A stretch of 33,691 bases of DNA from Bacteroidota bacterium (GTDB lineage Bacteria; Bacteroidota; Bacteroidia; Chitinophagales; Chitinophagaceae): contig JABDAP010000024.1 in NCBI GenBank assembly GCA_013289065.1, positions 1 to 33,691 on the forward strand, written 5' to 3'. This document shows positions 1 through 7,091 of this stretch, piece by piece (position 1 is the first letter of the stretch; every line of letters starts with the position of its first letter). A program made the position numbers and the translations under genes. Below the pieces are notes generated by a model, which saw only the letters and a list, made by a program, of their open reading frames with translations, was not told where the DNA came from and did no database searches.

Positions 1-69
1 AGGGAATGGTATTCAGAATTGGTATACAGATGCGGTTATTTCCGGCCGAATAATGATATTGCAGGATGA
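1..69 (+). CDS. C-terminal end of an unidentified protein (partial)
   Basis: Frame 1 is open from the first base for 22 codons and ends at a TGA. The final residues (RPNNDIAG at the end) match no family I recognise. The case for a real gene is the junction: its TGA overlaps the ATG of the next ORF in an ATGA arrangement typical of translationally coupled operon genes. Too little is visible to name a product, and a chance open frame of this length is possible. Confidence 0.55.
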   Translation, partial: REWYSELVYRCGYFRPNNDIAG

Positions 70-788
70 ATAATATCATGCGTAAATTTCTGTTCCTTTT
101 TTTTCTTGCCGCTTTGTTTTCTTATACACCTGCTAAAAAGAAAGTGGTTATTGTATGGCAGCCGTCGCATCAAACCAATACCGGAAAAGATTTTAGTGAA
201 GCTGCTGTAAGCAATGCTATTGCGGAAGCAGCTATGTTAACAAAGCCAACTTTTAGCGAATACAAAGTATGGAGTTTTGGCAGGAAGGATGTGCATGATG
301 CCGACAGCGGCAGCAATACCATGATCGCACATACTACGGCAGTGATCGATGGGAAAATTTCCGGGTATGCATGGGAACTGCAGCAATCCAATCAACACAA
401 ACCCGATATATTTATTGCATTGCATAATAACGGCGGAACAAAACGGCACGCGATATGGGGCTATATACATTATGGAGATATGTATGAAGCGGAGAACCGC
501 GAGCTTGCCACACAATTAACCGCTGCTGTTGCCGCTGCAACAAATTTAGAGAACCGCGGTGTATTGCTCGACAGCACTACAGGCCGCAACGATTATCGTT
601 GCGCAACCACCGGCAAACTTTCTTTTTATAGCCTGGATGAACATGTGAATACATCGCCTATCCGTGTGTTATTGGAGATCGGAGATAATGCGGTGAGCCA
701 TGATTTTTTGCAAGATCCCGCTAATCAAAAAAAGATCGGCGAAGCGATCAAAGAAGCGCTGGTGAAATGGATAGAGAAAGGAGAATAG
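66..788 (+). CDS. Secreted N-acetylmuramoyl-L-alanine amidase-like protein (Amidase_3 type)
   Basis: Probably a zinc-dependent peptidoglycan amidase that cleaves the bond between N-acetylmuramic acid and the stem peptide, acting in the periplasm. Residues 1-23 form a short signal peptide (positive start, then a Leu/Phe-rich core). The Amidase_3 pattern is visible: H35 in a PSHQ segment, E45 in the following helix, H120 in an ALHNN strand, and a late Glu (E204) in LLEIGD, which fit the zinc ligands and catalytic Glu of this fold. At 240 aa it is a single catalytic domain with no SPOR, AMIN or LysM domain. The start overlaps the stop of the upstream partial gene (ATGA); a second in-frame ATG at codon 5 would also keep the signal peptide. 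The family call is by motif reading only. Confidence 0.75.
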   Translation: MNNIMRKFLFLFFLAALFSYTPAKKKVVIVWQPSHQTNTGKDFSEAAVSNAIAEAAMLTKPTFSEYKVWSFGRKDVHDADSGSNTMIAHTTAVIDGKISGYAWELQQSNQHKPDIFIALHNNGGTKRHAIWGYIHYGDMYEAENRELATQLTAAVAAATNLENRGVLLDSTTGRNDYRCATTGKLSFYSLDEHVNTSPIRVLLEIGDNAVSHDFLQDPANQKKIGEAIKEALVKWIEKGE

Positions 789-837
789 TAAACATCCCTC
801 AAAAAAATAAACAACCACAGATAACAAACTGTACCAC

Positions 838-1275
838 ATGTACAAACCCAAACCCGGCATCGACATCATTGCAAAAATACTGGATGCATTGTACCGGCAT
901 AACCCCGATGCATTGTTTGTGATGAGCCTGATGCATCAGTATGAAGAACGCGGCAGCCTGAGCAAGAAACAACTGGAGGGTTTATTATCAAAAGCACAGA
1001 AAGCAACAGACATTCCGCAAAACTGGCTGGGTACATTGGAAGCGATCATTCTTAAAATGCCTACACGGTACAAGCCTGTTGAAACAATTACTGCTTCATC
1101 CATCTATCAAAAAGATAAAGAAACGGGTAGCCTGATCAATGCCATTCTTGCCAGATACCCGCAACACAAAAGAGTATTATTCCTTCGCGCCAAATATGAA
1201 AACAACGAACCGCTTTCAGCAGAAGAAACCGGAGAGCTGAAAAAGTTTTATAAAGTATTGCGTATTCAGCCGTAA
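838..1275 (+). CDS. Conserved hypothetical protein, 145 aa
   Basis: I do not recognise this family. The protein has no signal peptide or membrane segment and looks soluble and largely helical, with Lys/Glu-rich stretches. An N-terminal helical part (to about residue 75) and a C-terminal part rich in Tyr, Lys and Arg (RYPQHKRVLFLRAKYE) can be told apart; the latter resembles the helix pattern of TPR-like proteins but is too short to assign. It lies 49 bp after the amidase on the same strand, so co-transcription is possible. Reading-frame length, lack of a competing frame and ordinary codon use support it as a real gene. Confidence 0.65.
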   Translation: MYKPKPGIDIIAKILDALYRHNPDALFVMSLMHQYEERGSLSKKQLEGLLSKAQKATDIPQNWLGTLEAIILKMPTRYKPVETITASSIYQKDKETGSLINAILARYPQHKRVLFLRAKYENNEPLSAEETGELKKFYKVLRIQP

Positions 1276-1396
1276 ATATTCAGAGTGCAAATAACAGGCT
1301 TCGGTTATTAATTTAACTGTTTCGGAAAAAAAGCCGGGTTCTCATTCCAACATCTTCCTGTTTTTTTACTCCTGGGATAAACCAAATCATTGTGTT

Positions 1397-2485
1397 ATGA
1401 AAAAAATATACACACTTGCTATTCTTATGATCGTAATGCAGGCGGCTGTTGCACAGTTTCATATCAGCGGAAAACTTGCCGGGGCCGAGGGCAAAAAAAT
1501 CTATCTCAACAGCCGTAAGGGAGATGCCATTACTAAAGATTCTCTTCAATCAACAGATGGTAGTTTTTCTTTTACCGGTTCGGTAACGGAACCATCTGTC
1601 TATACCGTGAATGTAGAAGGCATACGCGGTGGTATTCCTGTTTTTGTTGAAAACAGCGATATCACGGTAAATGGCGATGTAAAAGAATTTACCAAAGCAC
1701 AGGTAAGCGGTTCCAAAGAACATGATATATATGTGCAGATGGATAAACTGCGCAGAAACGGTTCTGTTACACAGGAAGAAATAAAAGCGTATCAGGAACT
1801 TAAAAAGAATAACGATACGGTTGCGATGAAAAAACTGGATGCTGAGTATAACAAAAGAGGCGATGCCATGCTTGCGGAAATGAAACATTTTATTATGGAT
1901 CACAAAGAATCATACGTGGCCATTTATACTTTGGCAATGTTTGGCAATAATGGATTTAAACCGGAAGAAACAGAAGAAATGCTTGCTGCTTTTCCGGCTG
2001 CTGAAAAACAATCTTTTTACGGACAGGAGCTTAGAAAAAAACTCGATATTGTTGCTATGCTTGCTATCGGAAAGATGGCGCCCGATTTTGTACAGTCCGA
2101 TGTAAACAACCAGCCGTTAAAACTTTCATCGCTGCGCGGTAAATATGTGTTGGTTGATTTCTGGGCAAGCTGGTGCAAACCATGCCGCGCTGAAAATCCC
2201 AATGTGGTAAAGAATTATAACACATATAAAGACAAGTCTTTTACTGTTCTTGGTGTATCACTTGACCAACCAGGTAAAAAAGACGACTGGGTAAAAGCCA
2301 TTGCAGATGATGGGCTGAACTGGTACCAGGTTTCTGATCTCAAGTTCTGGGATAATGAAGTTGCGAAACAATATGGGATCCGTTCAATACCCGCAAATTT
2401 GTTAATTGACCCGAACGGAAAAATTGTTGCAAAAGATCTGCGCGGTGAAACACTGGATAAAACGCTTGCAGAGATGGTTAAATAA
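1397..2485 (+). CDS. TlpA-like thiol:disulfide oxidoreductase with N-terminal DUF4369 domain
   Basis: A periplasm-facing thioredoxin-fold protein expected to reduce or shuffle disulfides. Residues 1-19 are a signal peptide ending in a VAQ cleavage context. Residues about 20-115 are beta-rich with the pattern of the DUF4369 domain (FHISGKLAGAEGKKIYL). Residues 115-215 are helical and charged. Residues about 225-362 are an AhpC/TSA-Redoxin domain with the active site WASWCKPC (C260 and C263) and a cis-Pro region near IRSIPANLLID. The architecture and 362-aa length are typical of the many TlpA paralogues in Bacteroidota. It is followed by a strong hairpin plus T-tract, so it is probably transcribed alone or with the gene before it. 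The partner protein cannot be told from the sequence. Confidence 0.9.
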   Translation: MKKIYTLAILMIVMQAAVAQFHISGKLAGAEGKKIYLNSRKGDAITKDSLQSTDGSFSFTGSVTEPSVYTVNVEGIRGGIPVFVENSDITVNGDVKEFTKAQVSGSKEHDIYVQMDKLRRNGSVTQEEIKAYQELKKNNDTVAMKKLDAEYNKRGDAMLAEMKHFIMDHKESYVAIYTLAMFGNNGFKPEETEEMLAAFPAAEKQSFYGQELRKKLDIVAMLAIGKMAPDFVQSDVNNQPLKLSSLRGKYVLVDFWASWCKPCRAENPNVVKNYNTYKDKSFTVLGVSLDQPGKKDDWVKAIADDGLNWYQVSDLKFWDNEVAKQYGIRSIPANLLIDPNGKIVAKDLRGETLDKTLAEMVK

Positions 2486-2499
2486 ATAATCTTTTATTT

Positions 2500-2562
2500 A
2501 TTGCCACAGAAGGCACAGAAAAGATCTGTGTAAATCTGTGCCTTCTGTGGCAATTATTTTTT
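2500..2562. terminator. 20-bp perfect hairpin between convergent genes, likely bidirectional terminator
   Basis: Arms at 2500-2519 and 2535-2554 are a perfect 20-bp inverted repeat (core GCCACAGAAGGCACAGA) with a 15-nt loop. A T-rich run (TATTTTTTG) follows on the plus strand. It lies just after the TlpA-like gene and before the stop of the convergent minus-strand gene. The arms belong to the same word family (CCACAG...CACAGA) as palindromes near 3900 and 32656, so it may be a dispersed repeat that also serves as a terminator. Confidence 0.75.
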
Positions 2563-2577
2563 GCTATTCAATAAACT

Positions 2578-3090
2578 TTATTGCTTATCGTATACAGCTT
2601 TTATGTTTATATCTCCCTGCGGAGTTGTAAGCGCATCGTCTAATGTGAGTGTTTTTCCATCTGCACTCAGGCTCCAGTTTTCTACAACAGTTACTGTGAA
2701 GGCTTGACCGTTAGCGTCAATGCTAATGGTGGAATTGATCGTAAAAGTTGTACCATCGGCAGCCCATTTTAAAGTAGAACTCTTTTTTCCCGCATTGGAT
2801 AGCGTTGTTTCCGAAACCTTGCCATCGCCGGTTATTGTTTCTGTTGTTGAAACCGAGTTACCATCTGGTGAAGTGCCGGTGCGGGTAAAAGTTACGTCGT
2901 TTCCCTTCTGGTCAACGGTCATCTTAGATGGGGCGGCACGCCCACCAAATTGTCCGAGCTCGCTTTTACTTTCGTTTAATGCCCAGGTACCGGAAAAGTT
3001 TGTTTGATACGCTTTTGTTGTACTGAACGAAAATAAAAAAGCGGCCGAAATAAATAACAACAGGATCTTTTTTGAAGTTGAGGTAATCAT
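2578..3090 (-). CDS. Secreted lipocalin-like hypothetical protein, 170 aa
   Basis: A small exported beta-rich protein. Residues 1-27 are a signal peptide (KKILLLFISAAFLFSF core). The mature part opens with FSGTWALNESKSELGQFGG, the 'G-x-W' start seen in lipocalin-like and related barrel proteins, then runs as alternating Thr/Ser-rich strands with turns such as SPDGNS, ADGTT and SADGKT, consistent with a small barrel. I know similar Bacteroidota proteins only as hypotheticals, and no ligand can be inferred. It converges on the TlpA-like gene with a shared hairpin between them. A candidate promoter lies just upstream. Confidence 0.7.
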   Translation of the reverse strand: MITSTSKKILLLFISAAFLFSFSTTKAYQTNFSGTWALNESKSELGQFGGRAAPSKMTVDQKGNDVTFTRTGTSPDGNSVSTTETITGDGKVSETTLSNAGKKSSTLKWAADGTTFTINSTISIDANGQAFTVTVVENWSLSADGKTLTLDDALTTPQGDINIKAVYDKQ

Positions 3091-3106
3091 AGTAGTGATT
3101 TTGATT

Positions 3107-3138
3107 TAAAGCTAATAATAAATCGGAAGGAACACAAA
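3107..3138 (-). promoter_or_regulatory. Candidate Bacteroidota-type promoter for the lipocalin-like gene
   Basis: On the minus strand a TTTG (3138-3135) is separated by exactly 20 nt from TAGCTTTA (3114-3107). This matches the Bacteroidota -33 TTTG / -7 TAnnTTTG pattern with one mismatch in the last base. It would start transcription about 10 nt before the ATG of the 170-aa gene, which is a short leader. No mapping data support it. Confidence 0.4.
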
Positions 3139-3169
3139 ACGAAAAAAGTATCTTCATAAAAAAACAACT

Positions 3170-3865
3170 TTGAAAACATTTGCGGAGAAGGTCATTCATT
3201 TTAATAAAACACTTTCTTTTTCAGGTACGCTGCCGGAAGGCATTCGGATCATGAACCCGTTCAAAGAAGACAAAAAAGTGAATGAGATATCAGCGGCATT
3301 CTATAAAAAATATTATGATGACACGGATACGCGTTACTTAATATTAGGCATTAACCCGGGAAGATTTGGCGGCGGCATTACAGGTATTCCGTTCACAGAT
3401 CCGAAAAGACTGGCCGATAAATGCGGCATTCCATTTCATGGCGAAATGAAACACGAACCGTCGTCTGCTTTTATTTATGAAATGATCGATGCGTTTGGCG
3501 GCGCTGATCAGTTTTACAGGAAAATTTACATCAATTCTATCTGCCCGTTAGGTTTTACATCGATCAACCAGGCAGGCAAAGAAGTAAATTATAATTATTA
3601 CGATAGCCGCGAATTGACAGCCGCTGTATATGATTTTATCAATCAAAGCATCCGTAAACAAATTGCTTTTGGCGTAAACACAGATACCGTTTTTTGTTTT
3701 GGTACAGGAAAGAACGAAAAATTTCTGCGCGAATTAAATGAAGAGAAAAAATATTTTCAAAAGATCATCGCACTGGAACACCCGAGGTTCATTATACAAT
3801 ACAAAACAAAGTTGAAGCAGTTTTATATTGATAAATATGTTTCTAATTTTAGAAAACTTATTTAG
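3170..3865 (+). CDS. SMUG2-like uracil-DNA glycosylase family protein (DUF4918)
   Basis: Likely a base-excision repair glycosylase that removes uracil or related deaminated bases from DNA. The UDG-superfamily signatures are visible: motif 1 as ILGINPGRFGGG (comparable to the GMNPG motif of SMUG proteins) and a late HPRF motif in LEHPRFIIQYK. Between them, the SSAFIYEMIDAFGG and YINSICPLGFT segments are typical of the DUF4918/SMUG2 group as I recall it. The length of 231 aa fits the family. The ORF begins with TTG: the N-terminus KTFAEKVIHFNKTLSF matches how I remember this family starting, and the next ATG (about residue 28) would remove part of it, so TTG is preferred. Transcribed alone; it diverges from the lipocalin-like gene. 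Confidence 0.75.
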   Translation: MKTFAEKVIHFNKTLSFSGTLPEGIRIMNPFKEDKKVNEISAAFYKKYYDDTDTRYLILGINPGRFGGGITGIPFTDPKRLADKCGIPFHGEMKHEPSSAFIYEMIDAFGGADQFYRKIYINSICPLGFTSINQAGKEVNYNYYDSRELTAAVYDFINQSIRKQIAFGVNTDTVFCFGTGKNEKFLRELNEEKKYFQKIIALEHPRFIIQYKTKLKQFYIDKYVSNFRKLI

Positions 3866-3899
3866 AATTGTATCATTTTTTTGCGCGCAAAAATAGTTT

Positions 3900-3954
3900 G
3901 CCACTGATTCACAGATTAGCACAGATAATCAGTGAAGATCTGTGAATCAGTGGC
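3900..3954. repeat. 17-bp perfect palindrome (GCCACTGATTCACAGAT family)
   Basis: Arms 3900-3916 and 3938-3954 are perfectly complementary over 17 bp with a 21-nt spacer. It sits between the convergent glycosylase and PHA-granule-type genes. A close relative with almost the same words lies at 32656-32699, 29 kb away, and a looser one at 2500-2554. Little T-tract follows, so it reads as a dispersed REP-like element that may also act as a terminator. Confidence 0.7.
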
Positions 3955-3983
3955 GCAATTAAATTAGCCAGCTCGAAACTTAT

Positions 3984-4286
3984 TCACGCCAGTAACTGTG
4001 CAGCTTTTTGATTGATCATACTGATGATGGTTCCCTTAAAAAGAGAAACTGACATTGGAATCTTCCCGTCTAACTCGATGGTGGATGGCATAACGGTGAG
4101 TTTACCACTGAGCGCAAACCCTTTCACAGAAAAACTAAAATCTCCCTGGTTACCTGTCCAGTTCTCCTGTAAGTTTTCGATCTTGTCACCATGTTCTTTT
4201 TTCATTTCAGTAAGCAATGTTTGAATTCTTTTCAATGCTTCTTCCTGTGAAAGATGGTGCGGTATACTCATTTGAAGGCTGGACAT
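3984..4286 (-). CDS. Polyhydroxyalkanoic acid system family protein (PHA_gran_rgn type)
   Basis: A 100-aa soluble protein resembling the family annotated as 'putative polyhydroxyalkanoic acid system protein'. The pattern MSIPHHLSQEEALKRIQTLL, then a charged helix, a WTGNQGDFSFSVKGF strand pair and a beta-rich IELDGKIPMSVSLF segment is characteristic of that family. The family's link to PHA granules is by annotation, and I see no PHA synthase or phasin in this window, so the role here is unknown. An internal Met at residue 6 is an alternative start. It is on the minus strand 47 bp after the DUF1566 gene, so the two may be co-transcribed. Confidence 0.65.
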   Translation of the reverse strand: MSSLQMSIPHHLSQEEALKRIQTLLTEMKKEHGDKIENLQENWTGNQGDFSFSVKGFALSGKLTVMPSTIELDGKIPMSVSLFKGTIISMINQKAAQLLA

Positions 4287-4333
4287 AGGCTGGGTTTAAA
4301 TAAAAAAGTAAAAAATCATGCCGCGGTCTTTTA

Positions 4334-4699
4334 TCAGAAAGACCTGATGGCTCTTACATAACACGTATTGTCTTTAAAGTCATTATCACGCTCACCCGTA
4401 TAAAAATTTTGAAAAAAAGCAAAATGCCCGGCGTATTCTGTAGCGCTCCAGTAACTAAAGCGTACAAATGCGCCAACTTTTTCTTTCTGTAAATACAATA
4501 TATTCAGTTCTTCCTCAGTTGGCAATCGCCAGTCGCTGTATTCATCCACTTTATATTGTGCACAGAATTCCATCGCTTCATTCCAGTCGGCTTCACCGGA
4601 AAGGTCTTTTGCCGATGCGATCAATCCATGTTCATTGGTTTCATCAACAAAAAAAATAATCCCGCCTCCATATTCATCGCCAATGTTCAGGTGTTGCAT
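4334..4699 (-). CDS. DUF1566 domain protein, 121 aa
   Basis: A small protein that is nearly all one DUF1566 domain: GGGIIFFVDETNEHGLIAS at the start, DWNEAMEFCAQY in the middle, then the signature DWRLPTEEELNILY and a C-terminal FSYWSATEY. DUF1566 domains have a C-type-lectin-related fold and usually occur in secreted or surface proteins, but this copy has no signal peptide, so it would be cytoplasmic unless exported in another way. It lies upstream of the PHA-granule-type gene on the same strand and diverges from the SDR gene. No catalytic residues can be pointed to. Confidence 0.7.
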   Translation of the reverse strand: MQHLNIGDEYGGGIIFFVDETNEHGLIASAKDLSGEADWNEAMEFCAQYKVDEYSDWRLPTEEELNILYLQKEKVGAFVRFSYWSATEYAGHFAFFQNFYTGERDNDFKDNTCYVRAIRSF

Positions 4700-4763
4700 A
4701 GTTTGTCAAAAATACGTTGCTGAAAGATATAAAATCGGAAAGATGTTAGTTGACAGAAGACAA

Positions 4764-4838
4764 AAAAGATGTTAGTTATTAGATGAAAGTTGACAGAAAA
4801 ACAATCCGCCATCTGTCAACTTTCATCTAACATCTTTT
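4764..4838. repeat. Long imperfect palindrome (GATGAAAGTTGACAGA family)
   Basis: The right arm 4812-4838 is the reverse complement of 4764-4797 apart from a 7-nt insertion in the left arm; the inner 16 bp (GATGAAAGTTGACAGA and its complement) are perfect. A partial direct copy of the left arm (AGATGTTAGTTGACAGAAGA) lies just before it at 4741. It sits in a divergent intergenic region, upstream of both flanking genes, where a terminator is not expected. This supports a mobile or REP-like origin. Confidence 0.65.
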
Positions 4839-4887
4839 CTTTTCCTGTTTCTTAGTATCTTACAAACATCGATCAAAACATCATTTC

Positions 4888-5661
4888 ATGAACCTGCAGG
4901 TAAAAGATCATTTATTCATTATAGGCGGAGCCACTTCCGGTTTTGGCAAAGCCATTGCCGAAGCATTGTTAAAAGAGGGCGCTGATATTATCGCCGTTGC
5001 GCGTGGCGAAGAAAAATTAAAGATGCTCGCCGCAACTGCTCCGTCACAAACACAAATTATCGTAGGCGATATCACAGACAGCAGTATCATTACGCAATTA
5101 AAAAATATTGTTGGCAACAGGCAATTGCATGGAATGGTACTTAATGCCGGCGGGCCGCCCGCAAAGACAGTTCTGGAAACAACATTGGAAGACTGGGACA
5201 CCGCATATAAAAACATACTCCGCTGGAAAGTAGAGATCACACAGGCTTTTGTTCCAAAAATGATGGAACAAAAATATGGCCGTATGCTCTATATAGAAAG
5301 TTCTTCCGTAAAACAGCCAATGGAAAATTTAGTGTTGAGTAATTCTTTGCGTGTGGCAGTGGTAGGAATGGTAAAAACATTATCGCAGGAAATTGCCAAG
5401 AGCGGCGTTACATTAAATATACTCGGCCCGGGGTCGCACAACACACCGGCGATAGACAGGATCTATAAAAAGAAAAGCGAACAGACCGGTTTGCCTTTTG
5501 AAGAAGTAAAACAAAAAGCCATTGAACAAATACCTGTTGGCGCATTAGGCGAAGCAGAAGATTTTGCAAGCCTTGCACTATGGTTGTTGAGCCCGTTAAG
5601 CCGTTATGTAACCGGCGAAACCATTACGGTTGATGGCGGATCGGTAAAAAGTATGTTATAA
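4888..5661 (+). CDS. SDR-family oxidoreductase with altered catalytic residues
   Basis: A short-chain dehydrogenase/reductase fold protein of 257 aa. The nucleotide-binding motif is GGATSGFGKAIA (residues 13-24), the NAG motif is LNAGGPP (85-91), and a C-terminal VTGETITVDGGS (241-252) is standard for SDRs. The active-site region reads SSSVKQPMENLVLSNSLRVA: when aligned on the conserved helix, the usual Tyr is Ser151 and the usual Lys is Arg155, while the catalytic Ser (138-140) is kept. I recall a subgroup of SDRs annotated as beta-ketoacyl-ACP-reductase-like with this imperfect tetrad. Its reaction is therefore uncertain, and it may bind rather than reduce. The stop lies 16 bp before the cyanophycinase start, which suggests one operon. 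Confidence 0.85.
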   Translation: MNLQVKDHLFIIGGATSGFGKAIAEALLKEGADIIAVARGEEKLKMLAATAPSQTQIIVGDITDSSIITQLKNIVGNRQLHGMVLNAGGPPAKTVLETTLEDWDTAYKNILRWKVEITQAFVPKMMEQKYGRMLYIESSSVKQPMENLVLSNSLRVAVVGMVKTLSQEIAKSGVTLNILGPGSHNTPAIDRIYKKKSEQTGLPFEEVKQKAIEQIPVGALGEAEDFASLALWLLSPLSRYVTGETITVDGGSVKSML

Positions 5662-5677
5662 AAAATAAAATGATTAA

Positions 5678-6538
5678 ATGAAAAATAAATTCACCTTTCT
5701 TTTTTTAGTTGCATTTTTTGTTTCAACATTCATAAACGCACAAACCAAAGAACCTGCAACCATTGGCCCCGATAAAGGGTCACTGATCATTGTTGGCGGC
5801 GGCAATGTAGGCGAAGAAATATGGAAAAGATTTGTAGAGCTTGCCGGCGGGGCCAATGCAAATATTGTTATTGTAACAACCGCAGATGATGATTCATCTA
5901 TCAGCCGTGGATTATCGCCCGAAAAAGATTCATTGATAAAACATGGTGTGCAGCAGATCGGTTTTCTTCACACGCGTGACCCCAGGATCGCTAACACGGA
6001 AGCGTTTGTTGAACCATTAAAAAAAGCAACCGGTATCTGGTTTCGTGGCGGAAGGCAATGGAAACTGGCAGACGCTTATCTTAATACACTCACACAAAAA
6101 GAATTTAGCCGTGTGCTGGAAAGAGGCGGTGTAATTGCCGGAACATCTGCAGGAGCCACCATTCAGGGTTCTTTTATGGTTCGTGGCGATACAAAAGGGA
6201 ATACCATTATGATCGGCGATCATACACAAGGATTGGATTTTATTCATCATGTAACGATTGATCAACATCATCTGAAACGAAACAGGGTGTTTGATCTTGT
6301 TGATGTGATTAAATCACACCCCGATCTTTTAGGAATTGGTTTGGATGAAAGCACAGCGATCGTTGTACAAAAAGATATGTTTGAAGTGATCGGTGTTTCT
6401 TATGTAGCTGTTTATGATATCGACCAGATCAACGGCCAGTCAAAAGGCCCACACGACCTCAACAGTTCATGGGGGCCGTTTTACTTTTTAAGTCACGGAC
6501 AGAAATACGATCTTAAGTTGCGGAAAATATCAAGATAA
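5678..6538 (+). CDS. Exported cyanophycinase-like serine peptidase (S51 family)
   Basis: Peptidase of the cyanophycinase/alpha-aspartyl dipeptidase (S51) clan, with a glutamine-amidotransferase-like fold. Residues 1-21 are a signal peptide, so it works outside the cytoplasm. The strand SLIIVGGGNVG (35-45), the GGRQWKL loop (124-130), the nucleophile elbow GTSAGA (155-160, Ser157) and the IDQHHLKRNR segment (194-203) match cyanophycinases, which cut beta-aspartyl-arginine dipeptides from the storage polymer cyanophycin. The length of 286 aa is typical. No cyanophycin synthetase or isoaspartyl dipeptidase is in the window, so an exported enzyme like this would most simply use polymer or isoaspartyl peptides from other organisms (inference). 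Likely co-transcribed with the SDR. Confidence 0.85.
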   Translation: MKNKFTFLFLVAFFVSTFINAQTKEPATIGPDKGSLIIVGGGNVGEEIWKRFVELAGGANANIVIVTTADDDSSISRGLSPEKDSLIKHGVQQIGFLHTRDPRIANTEAFVEPLKKATGIWFRGGRQWKLADAYLNTLTQKEFSRVLERGGVIAGTSAGATIQGSFMVRGDTKGNTIMIGDHTQGLDFIHHVTIDQHHLKRNRVFDLVDVIKSHPDLLGIGLDESTAIVVQKDMFEVIGVSYVAVYDIDQINGQSKGPHDLNSSWGPFYFLSHGQKYDLKLRKISR

Positions 6539-6543
6539 AAATA

Positions 6544-6906
6544 TTAACCGGCGGCTTCTTCGCCATTGGCATCTGATGCAACTTCTTCTTTTGGCGTTAC
6601 GTTTTTCATGCTCAGCTGAAATTTTGTGTTGAGCGAAACAACATAATGGTTAACAGCCAAAAGCGCTTTGATATTTGCATCATCCAGCATTACGGTAGCA
6701 AGGTCGGAAGCCAGTGCAGAACCGCTGATGATATTGGCCACACGGCCCCTGGTAAATTCGATGGAAAATTTATAACCGGCTTTGCGCCCGCTTCCGGCTC
6801 TTTCAAAATCAATACGGTTCAGATCCAGTACCTGGTCGCCATTAACGGTTCGTTTCAATAATATTTTGATAATGGGAAGATATTTGCTCCAGATCTGTGT
6901 ATACAT
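6544..6906 (-). CDS. Conserved hypothetical protein, 120 aa
   Basis: Not recognised with certainty. It is a soluble protein with an N-terminal helix (YTQIWSKYLPIIKILLKR), a central beta segment (DLNRIDFERAG, YKFSIEFTRGRVAN) and an acidic Ala/Glu-rich tail (PKEEVASDANGEEAAG). The phrase LDLNRIDFERAGSGRKAGYKF has the look of a Bacteroidota-restricted small-protein family. It converges on the cyanophycinase, with only 5 bp between the two stops and no room for a hairpin terminator. Confidence 0.65.
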   Translation of the reverse strand: MYTQIWSKYLPIIKILLKRTVNGDQVLDLNRIDFERAGSGRKAGYKFSIEFTRGRVANIISGSALASDLATVMLDDANIKALLAVNHYVVSLNTKFQLSMKNVTPKEEVASDANGEEAAG

Positions 6907-7091
6907 GGGGAATTAGTTGGTTATGTTATACAGGCTTTGTGACGAGCCAATACTACTGCAAAGGTGCATTATTTATGGGCTAAATACGAATTTGGTTTTG
7001 GAAAATCGCGAAAACGCCCGTTCGGCGCGGGTCTGCGGCGGATTAAGGCTGCGAAAAACAGTACACACATTTAGGCGATGATCATTGTGGT

